A stretch of DNA of 64,000 nt from Gammaproteobacteria bacterium (GTDB taxonomy: Bacteria; Pseudomonadota; Gammaproteobacteria; Pseudomonadales; Pseudohongiellaceae), in the NCBI GenBank assembly GCA_041395725.1, contig JAWKZW010000001.1:992001-1056000 (forward strand). Direction: 5' to 3'. Each line of letters begins with the position of its first letter. Position 1 is the stretch's first letter. Positions 53,372-61,983 of the stretch are shown here, piece by piece. The notes under the pieces are model-generated. The model had not been told where the DNA came from. It did no database searches and saw only the letters and a list, made by a program, of their open reading frames with translations. A program made the position numbers and the translations under genes.

Positions 53372-54829
53372 TTAGTCGTTCCCTTGTGCCACTGTGGAAG
53401 ATACGGTTTCCGGTGCCCAGCACAGGGGGCAACCGATGTCGTAATCGTTCCGGTCTTTCATCAGAGCCCGTCGCTCAGCCATCTCGGCCTGAAACTGTTC
53501 CTCGGTCAGACTGACGGAATAGCCCAGGTCAATGTACATATTGGTGACAGAACGGCGCCCGGCTCCGGACCAGTTACGTGGATCCGCCAGGTTGGGGTTG
53601 CTGGGGGTCGTGTCCATGTAGGCGATAGTGTGCAGGATGGTGCCCTTGGGCAGCAGCGGCGCCTTATCGTCTTCGTACACGTACTGCTTCACCCAGTTAT
53701 GGTCGTAGCCCACACAATTAAGCGTGAAGATATTGTGCCCCCAGATTGCCTCCATGCACATGCGCACACCGGGCGCATGCAGATGCGGTTCGAAGGCCAT
53801 GACCTTGGTATGTTCCTTCAGCACCACGTAGTTGTGTACTTCCTGGCCTGGCCGGTTGGGCAGAATATCCAGGTCGATGCCGTTACCGGTACGTGGGCCG
53901 CGACGGGTGTACTGGGGTTCGTAGCCGCGGGGAAAAAAGGTGAAGCCGAATTCCAGGTGGCCGGTTGTATCACGACCATTGGAATGCATGTGGGCCGCTT
54001 CCAGGTGCAGGGCAGAGTTGGCCTGCAACAGGCGACCGGCCTTCTCCGAGAAGATATCCGCGTTGCGACCGATTTCGTGAATCGGCCAGCTGACCTGGGT
54101 CTCCGGGTCGATCGCGGTACCGTCTTCGTTCAGCACACCACTCATATAGGTCATATGGTGGAATACATAGCGACCACCTACGGTCTTGGTGTCGTCTTCA
54201 ACCGGGATGTTGTTCACTTCCCGTACTTCGACCGACTTGACGTAACGGTCTTCGGTGAGGCCGGTCGGCACCAGACCGATATCGCCCCACCAGTCAGGGC
54301 CCACCGCGGGTCGCGACATGTCCTGGCTGCGCAACACCAGGTCCGGTTCGCCCAGCGCCCAGCCCACACCGTCATTCCAGACCAGTGGCTCCGGCGCATT
54401 GGCCGGGTTGCCCCGTGGCGCCCCATTCTGGGTCCAGGCCTGAATCATGGCCAGTTCCAGGTCCGACAGGGAATAGTCATCCTTGAAGCCGTCAATACCG
54501 ATGTCTTTTTCCACGTAGAAAGGCGGCATCGCCCCCATGCGGTCGCGGATCGCGGTCTTGTACATGATCACCGGCGCCCAGGGCTGGACCTGGTCGTAGG
54601 TCTGCAGCGCCATCGGGCCACCACCACCGGGGCGGTGGCAGCTTTCACAGCTGCGCTGCAGGATCGGCGCGATATGATCCGAAAAAGTGACGCTGGCGGG
54701 ATCGATTCCCCAATCCGCAATGTCGTAGTAATGTGGTTGGTGTTCGGCCAGCACGGCATTGTGAGCCTGACCTAGAACCATCAGGGGGGCAAACAAGGCT
54801 GGAACGGCGAGAAGGTATTTGGCACGCAT
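53372..54829 (-). CDS. Cytochrome c fused to PHM-like type II copper monooxygenase
   Basis: The 485-residue exported protein has an N-terminal class I heme site, C61-E-S-C64-H65, then a type II ascorbate-dependent copper monooxygenase-like domain. The CuH-type motif is H224-H225-M (YVFHHMTYMS), other histidines are H275, H280, H282 and H291, and the CuM-type motif is H349-L-H351 in FEPHLHAPGVRMCMEAIW, with M431 (TNMYIDLGY) as candidate fourth ligand. This matches PHM and dopamine beta-hydroxylase. The heme could replace ascorbate as electron donor. It is the first gene of the cluster. Confidence 0.75.
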   Translation of the reverse strand: MRAKYLLAVPALFAPLMVLGQAHNAVLAEHQPHYYDIADWGIDPASVTFSDHIAPILQRSCESCHRPGGGGPMALQTYDQVQPWAPVIMYKTAIRDRMGAMPPFYVEKDIGIDGFKDDYSLSDLELAMIQAWTQNGAPRGNPANAPEPLVWNDGVGWALGEPDLVLRSQDMSRPAVGPDWWGDIGLVPTGLTEDRYVKSVEVREVNNIPVEDDTKTVGGRYVFHHMTYMSGVLNEDGTAIDPETQVSWPIHEIGRNADIFSEKAGRLLQANSALHLEAAHMHSNGRDTTGHLEFGFTFFPRGYEPQYTRRGPRTGNGIDLDILPNRPGQEVHNYVVLKEHTKVMAFEPHLHAPGVRMCMEAIWGHNIFTLNCVGYDHNWVKQYVYEDDKAPLLPKGTILHTIAYMDTTPSNPNLADPRNWSGAGRRSVTNMYIDLGYSVSLTEEQFQAEMAERRALMKDRNDYDIGCPLCWAPETVSSTVAQGND

Positions 54830-55258
54830 CTCAGACTCCCTTTTATTATCCGGGCAGGATTCCGTGTGAAATCTGCCTGTTGTAGATTGAGGACACAGTG
54901 TTTTCGGGGTAAGCCCGTCTTAACCAGACCCGTCCCAGAGCAAGGAAAGACAGGGGCCGACCGGCTTTTTTAATTTTCCGGCTGTTGAGGATAAGAGCTT
55001 TCAGCGCCAAAGTCCAAAATTTTAACCCCGAAAAACACCGCGTTTGTGGCAGTTTGACCAATTCTGCTGCCGGGCAGTCCACGGCATTCTTTGCCGGGAC
55101 CGCGTAACAAGTCTGTTCGGGACTTGCTACAATCCAGAGCGTTTGCAAGCGCTCGCCTCTGAGGATGGCAGAACCGCAGATTCTGCAGTCACCCTCAGGC
55201 CGAAGCCCTTTGACCCAGGCTCTGGCAATAGAATAAAAACTTACAACAGGAGTGGAGC
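54830..55258. other. Divergent region (429 bases) between copper monooxygenase and aldolase genes
   Basis: This should hold both promoters. Upstream of the aldolase gene, nested stems are visible: GCCTCTGAGG (55155-55164)/CCTCAGGC (55193-55200) around GCAGAA (55168-55173)/TTCTGC (55181-55186). I compared it with the glycine riboswitch and it does not match. No gene was found. Confidence 0.4.
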
Positions 55259-56206
55259 ATGAAAAACCGAGCAATCCCCTTGCTGACCGGGCTGATATTG
55301 ATCACGTCCGCACTCGCACCCTTGCCCGCAGCAGCACAGTCAGCAGAACCCCGACTGAACCGGCTCATTGAGCTTTTCGAGGCCGACCAGCCGGCATTCG
55401 GCCTGCTGTCGTTCGATTATTCACTCAACAATGCGCGCTCCCTCGCCTCGTCGGGGCTGGATTTCATCCTCATTGATATGGAACACGCCCCGTTTGACGT
55501 GGAACGGCTGCGTGAGTTTCTGCTGGGTATGACCGACAAACGGGCGATCCTGGAAAAAGGCAGTTTACAACCGGACGTGGTACCCCTGGTGCGCATTCCT
55601 GCCACGGGCGGTGCCGACGAGCTGGTCGCCCAGGCCAAACAGGTGCTGGACGTAGGCGCTTTCGGCATCATGTATCCCGCCATCAACAACCGCGCCGAAG
55701 CGGAGCTGGCCGTACGGGCGACCCGGTATCCGCAGCTCAATGGTGCGGCGGATTTCGAACCTCCCGGACTGCGTGGCAGAAACCCGTCGAATGCCGTCTG
55801 GTACTGGGGCATTCGTGATTACCATGCCCGGGCCGATGTCTGGCCACTGGATGAGCAGGGGGAGCTGCTGGCGGTTCTATTCATCGAGTCACCGGAAGGC
55901 GTGGCGAATATCGAAGAGATCATCACCGTGCCAGGTGTAGGCGGCATCTTTATCGGCCCTTCGGATCTCAGCACTTCCATGGGTTACGCCAGCCCCGCTG
56001 CCGCCGAAGTGGAGCAGGCTATTCAGACAGTCCTGAGTGCCTGCCTGACCCATGACGTGCCCTGCGCCATCACCACCGGTGCCGGCTCGGTCCAGCAGCG
56101 AATCGAGCAGGGCTTCCGCTTCGTCACCGTGGGCCTGGACGGCGGCCTGTCCCGTTCAGCCAGCGATGCCCTGCGCCTCGGCCGGGAAGCGGCCGGGCGG
56201 GATTGA
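55259..56206 (+). CDS. Exported HpcH/HpaI aldolase/citrate lyase family protein
   Basis: The 315-residue protein has a signal peptide (LAPLPAAAQS), unusual for this family. The class II aldolase core has LDFILIDMEHAPFD, AFGIMYPAINNRAEAELAVR, the metal ligand glutamate in VLFIESPEGVANIEEI and the aspartate in IFIGPSDLSTSM. Members cleave 2-keto-4-hydroxy acids. CAGGAGTGGAGC is the ribosome-binding site. The export suggests periplasmic use. It is divergent from the copper monooxygenase gene. Confidence 0.85.
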   Translation: MKNRAIPLLTGLILITSALAPLPAAAQSAEPRLNRLIELFEADQPAFGLLSFDYSLNNARSLASSGLDFILIDMEHAPFDVERLREFLLGMTDKRAILEKGSLQPDVVPLVRIPATGGADELVAQAKQVLDVGAFGIMYPAINNRAEAELAVRATRYPQLNGAADFEPPGLRGRNPSNAVWYWGIRDYHARADVWPLDEQGELLAVLFIESPEGVANIEEIITVPGVGGIFIGPSDLSTSMGYASPAAAEVEQAIQTVLSACLTHDVPCAITTGAGSVQQRIEQGFRFVTVGLDGGLSRSASDALRLGREAAGRD

Positions 56207-56226
56207 CGGCGGCACGAAAGTAGTAA

Positions 56227-56667
56227 CGCAGCGAGGGCCGGAGCCAGCGGGTTCCTCAGCCGGACCTGTCCCTAGCCTTCGATCTAGACGGTAATGCCGG
56301 TCTCACGGTCAAGCTGCTGGCGACGGTGCTGGGCGCCGAAAGTGCCGCGGATATGACGCTGCTGGGCATCGGCATTGATATCTTCGACAACGCGGGACTC
56401 AGTTACGCGCAGGTAACGGACGTCGCACTGGACGTGGTGCTACAGTCTGGCCGCAGTAACGAGACAGTAGTAAACCTGATCTGGGACAACCTGGTGGTTG
56501 GCCCCATCCCCCAGGACCTGCTGAACCAGTTGACTGGAGATCTGGCACGTGGCGCCTTTTCCCAGGTTGAGCTGGCGGTGGTAGCATCCGAACTGGTGCA
56601 GGAGCTTGGTGTTGTCGACCTGGACCAGCTGACACTGGTGGGCGTAGAGTATACGCCAGTCGCCTGA
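56227..56667 (+). pseudogene. 5'-truncated fragment of a large repeat (DUF4214-like) secreted protein
   Basis: The frame is open from 56227 (stop at 56224-56226) to TGA 56665-56667 and reads DLSLAFDLDGNAGLTVKLLA, later LSYAQVTDVALDVVLQSGRS and DDLLNQLTGDLA-like segments. This is typical of the C-terminal part of large secreted or RTX-like proteins with DUF4214-type helices. There is no signal peptide, plausible start or ribosome-binding site (GTG 56326 is the only internal option). I take it as the 3' remnant of a deleted gene. Confidence 0.4.
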
Positions 56668-56823
56668 CAGCCGGCGCCATGACTTGATTGCTCAGCTTGC
56701 TGGCAGAACAGAAAGTACAGGCGTAACCCTGGCGTCAATTTACGGTAAGATTGACCCACCAATTGCAATCGATACGGGCGAATCATTTGAGCCGGGGTAA
56801 TCAATAGATGGGGTCAATTGAAC

Positions 56824-58641
56824 ATGCAATTGCACACCCAGATTAGCAGCCACTGGTTTTATCCTGCCTCTATCGCCTGGCTGGGGCTGAACTACATACT
56901 CAGCAAAGGCGTCGATAGCAGCCCGTTGTGGCTGTTGATTGTTGGCGTCGCCAATGCCGGACTGCCAGTGCTGGCCTATGGGTTATATCGAATCACCATA
57001 AATCGCGTTCATGGCCTCAGCGCATTCCGGCAGAAGGGCATTCTGTACAGCGTTCTGAATGGCCGAGTCATGATCGGACTGCTGTGGATTTTTTACAGCA
57101 TTGCCTTCGGCTTTATTACCCTGCTCTGGTTTTCCACGTTCACCACGGTTGAGTGGGTGTTTGCCTTGTTGGCCATACCGGCCGTGTTATTGAGTTTCCG
57201 ACAGTTGCAACAGCTCGCTGCCGAGGAGTTCCGCCCCTATATCGTCACCCATCGGGCCTTGCAGTTGACCAGCTGGATACTGCCCCCGGTACTGACGCTG
57301 GCTTACCTGATTACGCTGGCACTATTGAATCCTGTAGAGCCTGAACAGGAAACAATGTCGTCAATGCTGGGCTTCGTTGCGGCTACGCCCTTCAGTGATC
57401 AGGCCAGCCTGCTGGCCCAGCTCGCCCAGCGTTGGGCGAACTATTACCACCAGCTGCGGGTCTATGCTTTCAGCCAGCTGAGTGGGGATTCTCTCTGGGC
57501 GTCGCTGATCGTCGCTGTATCCAGCCTGGCCATGTTCTTTAATCTGAACCTCTCTCTGTCCGCCTTTCTTGTGCCGCCACGTGAATACCGACGTGTAATC
57601 AATCCATTGGAAGACAGGGATGTCCCGGCACCGCTTTCGATGTCAGCATCAGCACGTGCCACAGCCGTCTTCGTGGTGCTGTTCTTTTTCGTCTTCACCC
57701 GCCTGCTGGTGAGTGTGGAACAGGCCCTGCAATCGATTCCTGCGCTGCCGGAGACGGTCATGGCAGCAGAACAGCAGGCCATCAGGAATGTTGAGCAGAT
57801 CGAAGAACGCTATTTCGAAGTTGGCACTATCGCCGCCATTGAAAGCGCGCGTCTGGATCTGGACCTGGCTTTGGAACAATCCAGGCTGCAGGTTGCGCAA
57901 TTGGCACAGGAGGGGTTCGCGGGTCTGCGGGACAATGTCGAAGTTTACCTCGATCATTACTACAGCCTCCCCGCCGAGTACCTGCGCCTGGGCGCCATGC
58001 TCACCAGCAACCTGGAACAGAAACTTCACGACGACCTCAATACCTACCTGGCGGCCGGTGATCCGTTTTCCGCTTACCAGCAGGCGGTAGACCGGTTGCT
58101 GGCAACAAACACCCGGTTGCGTGACGAATACCAGGCCAGCGTGGATCAATTACTCGCGGCCAACAGGGTTGAAGTATCGGACGCCAGCATCCGTGTGATA
58201 GACAACCGCGCCTTGGACGGCCTGGCGTTGTCCGGCGTGCCAGACATCACCTTACTGCCCGACAACGGCGCCGATGTGCGCGCAGGGGCCGGTGCAATCA
58301 GTGCGGTGATCGCCTCTACCGTCGTTGCCAAACTCACAGCCAAGGGCTCGTTGAAGCTGGCCGTGCAGGCCATGACCAAAGCGGCCTTCACCAAGGCTTC
58401 GTCAGGTGCCGCTGGAGCTGCCGCTGGAGGAGCAATCGGTTCCGTTGTGCCAGGTGCCGGAACAGTGGCCGGGGCTGCAGTTGGTGCCCTGGTCGGCATC
58501 ATTGTGGGCGTCAGCGTCGACGCGCTGCTGCTGAAAGTCGAAGAGTCCCTTAACCGAGATGAGTTCCGCACTCAGATACTGGCGGAGATAGACAGCGAAG
58601 AGACACGACTATTGCAGCGTCTGGCGCATACTGCACAGTAA
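56824..58641 (+). CDS. Large membrane protein with glycine-zipper C-terminus, unknown function
   Basis: The 605-residue protein has five or six transmembrane helices in its first ~270 residues, another helix near 280-300 (TAVFVVLFFFVFTRLLVSVE), a long helical soluble domain to about 460, and a C-terminal glycine-zipper segment (SGAAGAAAGGAIGSVVPGAG then GAAVGALVGIIVGVSVDALL). I do not recognise the family. A start at TTG 56818 is possible. No partner is evident. Confidence 0.7.
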   Translation: MQLHTQISSHWFYPASIAWLGLNYILSKGVDSSPLWLLIVGVANAGLPVLAYGLYRITINRVHGLSAFRQKGILYSVLNGRVMIGLLWIFYSIAFGFITLLWFSTFTTVEWVFALLAIPAVLLSFRQLQQLAAEEFRPYIVTHRALQLTSWILPPVLTLAYLITLALLNPVEPEQETMSSMLGFVAATPFSDQASLLAQLAQRWANYYHQLRVYAFSQLSGDSLWASLIVAVSSLAMFFNLNLSLSAFLVPPREYRRVINPLEDRDVPAPLSMSASARATAVFVVLFFFVFTRLLVSVEQALQSIPALPETVMAAEQQAIRNVEQIEERYFEVGTIAAIESARLDLDLALEQSRLQVAQLAQEGFAGLRDNVEVYLDHYYSLPAEYLRLGAMLTSNLEQKLHDDLNTYLAAGDPFSAYQQAVDRLLATNTRLRDEYQASVDQLLAANRVEVSDASIRVIDNRALDGLALSGVPDITLLPDNGADVRAGAGAISAVIASTVVAKLTAKGSLKLAVQAMTKAAFTKASSGAAGAAAGGAIGSVVPGAGTVAGAAVGALVGIIVGVSVDALLLKVEESLNRDEFRTQILAEIDSEETRLLQRLAHTAQ

Positions 58642-58917
58642 AGCAGATTTCACCGGACTTATCGGCAATACCAAAGCTAGCTCGAAACCGGGGCGACTCT
58701 TGAAAACAAGTTGAGTACTGCAAATTGGAGCGACAACTGATTTCCTTATCAGTACTCCAGATCACCTGAACCAATCTGCTTCCGGGTAGCAAGCTCGATT
58801 CGTGGCCAACATTTCATCTGCAAACGCATCGCTGACAATAGCGCCCGCGTGCAGCGCACTTGAATAGCCCTTTGGTCAAGCACTGATTCGCCCTGTAGCG
58901 CCCCCTGTATTCCGCGG

Positions 58918-59874
58918 TCATATCCCTTCAAGCGGGCTGTTCGTGCCGGCATAGTGCCGGCCAAGCACATGCGTGTAAATTTGAGTAGTGGATACGTCAT
59001 TATGCCCAAGCAATTCCTGAACGGTCCGCAGATCGGCCCCGTTCGACAGCATGTGGGTCGCAAAAGAATGTCTGAAGGTATGAGCAGTTACCCGCTTCTT
59101 TGTTAATCCCGCCGCCCTCACCGCTTCAGCTAAGAATTTCCTTACAACCGAGGGATGTAGGTGATGTCGACAAACCTCGCCTGTTACCGGGTGATGACAA
59201 AGCTTGCTGGAAGGGAAGACGTAGGCCCAGGCATCGCTTTTGAAGGCATTTGGATATTTTCGAGTCAACCCAGGAGCCATTGAACATCCCACCCCTTGCT
59301 TGTTGTCTTTACGCTGTATGGCGATGGCGCTGGCTATCTGCTCTTCCAACACACTCTTTAGCCTCGGACTCAACAAGGTCTGACGGTCCTTCCGCCCTTT
59401 GCCGTCATGGACAGTGAGTGCAAAGCGATCCGTATCAATATCCTGCACACGAAGACGTAAGCACTCGCCCACTCTCAGCCCACTTCCATATAGCAATTGA
59501 AGTATTAATTTATTCCGGCCACTCAACTTTGCGAGAAGCGACCGGACTTCCTCTACGGTAAGAACCGTGGGAAGGGTCCTTTGTTTACTTGCCAGCCTGA
59601 ATCCCAGCTCGCCCATTTCACGCTTGAGGTGCTTTTCAAAAAGGAAGGCCAGCGCATTAAGAGCGGTCTTCTGCGTATTAACGCTAACCCGGCGCTCTAT
59701 CGCCAGGTAGGTGAGGTAGGCGCTAATTTGAGACATAGGTACAGTTGCCGGATGCTGATTGCCGGTGAAATGGATAAACCGTCGAATCCACAACAGGTAA
59801 GTTTTCTCCGTAGACATACTGTAGCCGCGCATGCGGATATTGGAACGTAAATCCTCAATAAACTGACTGGCCAT
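58918..59874 (-). CDS. intI: Integron integrase IntI
   Basis: The 318-residue tyrosine recombinase has the SAM-like N-terminal domain (MASQFIEDLRSNIRMRGYSM), catalytic arginine in LLYGSGLRVGECLRLRVQDI, HTFRHSF, LLGHNDVSTT and the tyrosine IYTHV. The integron-specific insertion is present: the segment KYPNAFKSDAWAYVFPSS before VCRHHLHP. It recombines attC and attI sites. It reads away from the cassette array, as in typical integrons. ATG 59874 fits the family length; the open frame to 60006 is not conserved. Confidence 0.93.
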   Translation of the reverse strand: MASQFIEDLRSNIRMRGYSMSTEKTYLLWIRRFIHFTGNQHPATVPMSQISAYLTYLAIERRVSVNTQKTALNALAFLFEKHLKREMGELGFRLASKQRTLPTVLTVEEVRSLLAKLSGRNKLILQLLYGSGLRVGECLRLRVQDIDTDRFALTVHDGKGRKDRQTLLSPRLKSVLEEQIASAIAIQRKDNKQGVGCSMAPGLTRKYPNAFKSDAWAYVFPSSKLCHHPVTGEVCRHHLHPSVVRKFLAEAVRAAGLTKKRVTAHTFRHSFATHMLSNGADLRTVQELLGHNDVSTTQIYTHVLGRHYAGTNSPLEGI

Positions 59875-60215
59875 GATGAATGCACTCTGATACCTGATTG
59901 AACTCACCTTAAAAGGTAGTAAATACCGGGTGTGATTGCGTATTAATAAGGGAAAACGAGAATTTGGCTCACTACCCATCAGTAAATTCTGTAAATGTCG
60001 ATACAAATCAGATAGGTGGGCCGGGGAACAGACCGGATACTGGGAAACTCGCTTCTGTGAATAGCGAGGGGCACGATACCGGCAATACGCAGGACCAGCG
60101 ATATTTCAGGCACCCAGAGAAGTGAATTTTCTATTCTCTGTTTGTGATGAATCGATTGGAAGGTACACTTAAACTCAGCTCGAGGTAAATATCGAGCGGG
60201 CCTCATATACAAATG
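59875..60215. other. intI-attI intergenic region (341 bases)
   Basis: It should hold the intI promoter, the cassette promoter Pc and attI. An inverted repeat GCTCGA (60178-60183)/TCGAGC (60192-60197) lies ~20 bases before the attI crossover. No convincing LexA box was found. Confidence 0.5.
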
Positions 60216-60221
60216 TTATCT
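60178..60221 (+). other. attI: attI recombination site (cassette junction at 60215/60216)
   Basis: The junction GTTATCT (60215-60221) is the reverse complement of the R'' core AGATAAC of the first attC, as expected if cassette 1 was inserted between G60215 and T60216. The inverted repeat just upstream may be an IntI binding site. Confidence 0.75.
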
Positions 60222-60500
60222 GTACTAAGTGCAATGATTAGAGATCGCGAAGGAACAGAAGTACGAGTGGGGACCTTTGTAAAGGTCCTGAGCATCGACA
60301 GTGAGCTTTTATCCAAGATGGAACACGAAGAGAGGACTCTCGTAGAGTCAATGCTCGGAGGCGTTTTTGAAGTATACGAGATTGATACCCAAAACCAAGC
60401 ATGGGTAGAAAAATGGTGGCATGAAGACAAATCTAATTCCATAAGTCATAGTCTTGGACTTAGATCAACTGAAATGCTTGTCGTTGAGAGCGGCAGATAA
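60213..60500 (+). CDS. Cassette 1: hypothetical protein
   Basis: The 95-residue product (or 88 from ATG 60234) is acidic and has no motif I recognise: GTEVRVGTFVKVLSIDSELL, FEVYEIDTQNQAWVEKWWHE. ATG 60213 overlaps the attI junction (ATG|TTA), so the start codon would be made only by insertion at attI, while ATG 60234 lies wholly in the cassette. Cassette proteins of this size are usually of unknown function. Confidence 0.6.
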   Translation: MLSVLSAMIRDREGTEVRVGTFVKVLSIDSELLSKMEHEERTLVESMLGGVFEVYEIDTQNQAWVEKWWHEDKSNSISHSLGLRSTEMLVVESGR

Positions 60501-60555
60501 CAATCAAATCAACAAGGACGCGCTAAAGCGCGCCCTATTATTACGGGCGTTAGGC
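60495..60555 (+). repeat. attC: attC site of cassette 1
   Basis: R'' AGATAAC (60495-60501) and R' GTTAGGC (60549-60555) bracket the imperfect hairpin GGACGCGCT/AGCGCGCCC. Confidence 0.85.
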
Positions 60556-60572
60556 AGCAAGATTAGGCATTG

Positions 60573-60809
60573 ATGAAGACGACCAGATATTTTGAGAGCA
60601 TCAAACTCAGGCCTGATAGAGCTCAGATTAGAGACGAGTGGATCCAGCGTGTAATAGACCACCCAGAACAAACTAACACCCAGGCTGACGGCAGAATAAG
60701 GCTTTGGGCTAAAGTCCCAGAAATGGATAATCGATATTTGAGGGTCATCCTTTTAGAAGATGGCGAGACAGTTCATAATGCATTTTTCGATCGGAGGTTC
60801 GTCCCATGA
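60573..60809 (+). CDS. Cassette 2: small protein of a TA-like pair (toxin-like)
   Basis: The 78-residue protein (MKTTRYFESIKLRPDRAQIR, ending HNAFFDRRFVP) is basic and resembles partners encoded upstream of DUF2283 genes, with a RelE/DUF4258-like feel (DEWIQRVIDHPEQ). The ATG of the next gene overlaps its stop by 4 bases (ATGA). TA pairs are common in integron cassettes. The function is inferred from the pairing only. Confidence 0.55.
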   Translation: MKTTRYFESIKLRPDRAQIRDEWIQRVIDHPEQTNTQADGRIRLWAKVPEMDNRYLRVILLEDGETVHNAFFDRRFVP

Positions 60810-61003
60810 AAGTTTGCTATTTTGATGATACAGACACACTTTATATCGAACTCAAAGATGATGAAGTGTCTGAAACTAAAGACCTCGATGAAAATACAAT
60901 TCTGGACCTAGACGCTCATGGAAATATTGTAGGTATAACTATGGAGCATGCTAGCACTCGCACCGATGTCAGTAGCCTCCAGTTATCGGGCATAGCTGCC
61001 TAA
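60806..61003 (+). CDS. Cassette 2: DUF2283 family protein (antitoxin-like)
   Basis: The 65-residue product has the DUF2283 motif MKVCYFDDTDTLYIELKDDE ... DLDAHGNIVGITMEHAS. It overlaps the upstream gene by 4 bases. DUF2283 members often follow a small toxin-like gene. The stop lies inside R'' of the attC. Confidence 0.7.
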   Translation: MKVCYFDDTDTLYIELKDDEVSETKDLDENTILDLDAHGNIVGITMEHASTRTDVSSLQLSGIAA

Positions 61004-61061
61004 CAATCAAAACCAAATAGGACGCCGGCAAAGCCGGCGCCTTTGTTTAAGGGCGTTAGTG
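60998..61061 (+). repeat. attC: attC site of cassette 2
   Basis: R'' GCCTAAC (60998-61004) matches the cassette 2 start GTTAGGC. The new R' is GTTAGTG (61055-61061). The central hairpin is GACGCCGGC/GCCGGCGCC. Confidence 0.85.
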
Positions 61062-61094
61062 AGCGATATCTAATTCGGTGCAAACTTGAAGAAA

Positions 61095-61406
61095 ATGGGT
61101 TTTGTAGCAGCGGGGATAGTTGCCGTAGTTATTCTAGATAGAGTAATAGCAGCATTCATAAATCCCGATGGTTATGCTCTCTATTCAGCAGATCCTACTA
61201 GCATGGAAAAGCTTGAAGAAATAGTTAGCGACAGAGGAATTGAATATTACTTTGAAGAACATGTGAACCGAGAGATTCATCTTCACATGGATGAAATTAC
61301 AAAATCCGAGTTTGCTGAAATTAGCTGTGAGTGGCAAATGTGGAACAATCAGCGTAGCCAGGAGCGTGGCATAGTTGCTAGTACTCCTTCGCGTTGTGCT
61401 CACTAA
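61095..61406 (+). CDS. Cassette 3: membrane-anchored hypothetical protein
   Basis: ATG 61095 (or TTG 61086) gives 103 residues with an N-terminal helix (VAAGIVAVVILDRVIAAFIN) and an acidic soluble domain. The motif EYYFEEHVNREIHLHMDEIT is rich in His and Glu. I do not recognise it. The end CAH precedes the attC core CACTAAC. Confidence 0.6.
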   Translation: MGFVAAGIVAVVILDRVIAAFINPDGYALYSADPTSMEKLEEIVSDRGIEYYFEEHVNREIHLHMDEITKSEFAEISCEWQMWNNQRSQERGIVASTPSRCAH

Positions 61407-61460
61407 CAATAAAATCAAAAAGGAAGCCGCAAGCGGCTCCTATTATTAGGGGCGTTATGT
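61401..61460 (+). repeat. attC: attC site of cassette 3
   Basis: R'' CACTAAC (61401-61407) matches the cassette 3 start GTTAGTG. The new R' is GTTATGT (61454-61460). The central hairpin is GAAGCCGC/GCGGCTCC. Confidence 0.85.
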
Positions 61461-61500
61461 GCACTACACTCAGAGACATAATTAGGCCACACGAATTTTT

Positions 61501-61983
61501 ATGAAACTAAACCTTAAACAGTATCTCGAAATTCTTGGCGGCTTTGCGATAGTAGCTTCACTAATATTCGTTGCACTGGAATTACGCCAGAATACACAAG
61601 CTACACTCTCAGCTTCGTATCAAGCTACAACTGACGCGCTCAATGAAATAAATCTTGTTGCTGCTACTGATCCAGAGCTAATCAGGCTCTTTGGGGCACG
61701 GCCAGGTTCGTTTTATGATCTCTCCGCTGAAGACAAAGTCCGATGGGGGCAGTTTCTACTGGCATTAACAAGAGTTAGGGAAACGCTGTACTATCAGCAA
61801 GGCGTTGGTACTACAGCAATGCAATCATGGCTTCGAGAGGAAGAATCGCTTCGAAATAACATGCGTAGCCAACTAAATCGAGAGTGGTGGGAATTTGCGA
61901 AATCTATTTTCGGCTTCGCTCCAGAATTTCGTGATTACGTTGACAGTGTTGTCGCTGAGTACGAAGCAGCTAATGGCACATAA
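61501..61983 (+). CDS. Cassette 4: DUF6082-like hypothetical membrane protein
   Basis: The 160-residue protein has one N-terminal helix (LGGFAIVASLIFVALELRQN) and a helical soluble domain with WGQFLLALTRVRETLYYQQG. It resembles widespread marine hypothetical proteins with this LEI-LGGFAIVASLIFVALELRQNT start. No function is known to me. Confidence 0.65.
   Translation: MKLNLKQYLEILGGFAIVASLIFVALELRQNTQATLSASYQATTDALNEINLVAATDPELIRLFGARPGSFYDLSAEDKVRWGQFLLALTRVRETLYYQQGVGTTAMQSWLREEESLRNNMRSQLNREWWEFAKSIFGFAPEFRDYVDSVVAEYEAANGT

Noticed and set aside
53384..54775. 463-codon open frame on the plus strand opposite the copper monooxygenase gene
   Set aside because: It is the antisense shadow of a GC-rich gene with clear heme and copper motifs. 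It has no ribosome-binding site and no recognisable domain.
55150..55258. Glycine riboswitch before the aldolase gene
   Set aside because: The nested stems and GCCGAAG-like bases only loosely resemble it; the consensus is not met.
59989..60004. LexA box in the intI promoter region
   Set aside because: CTGT is present, but the right half reads ATAC rather than ACAG.
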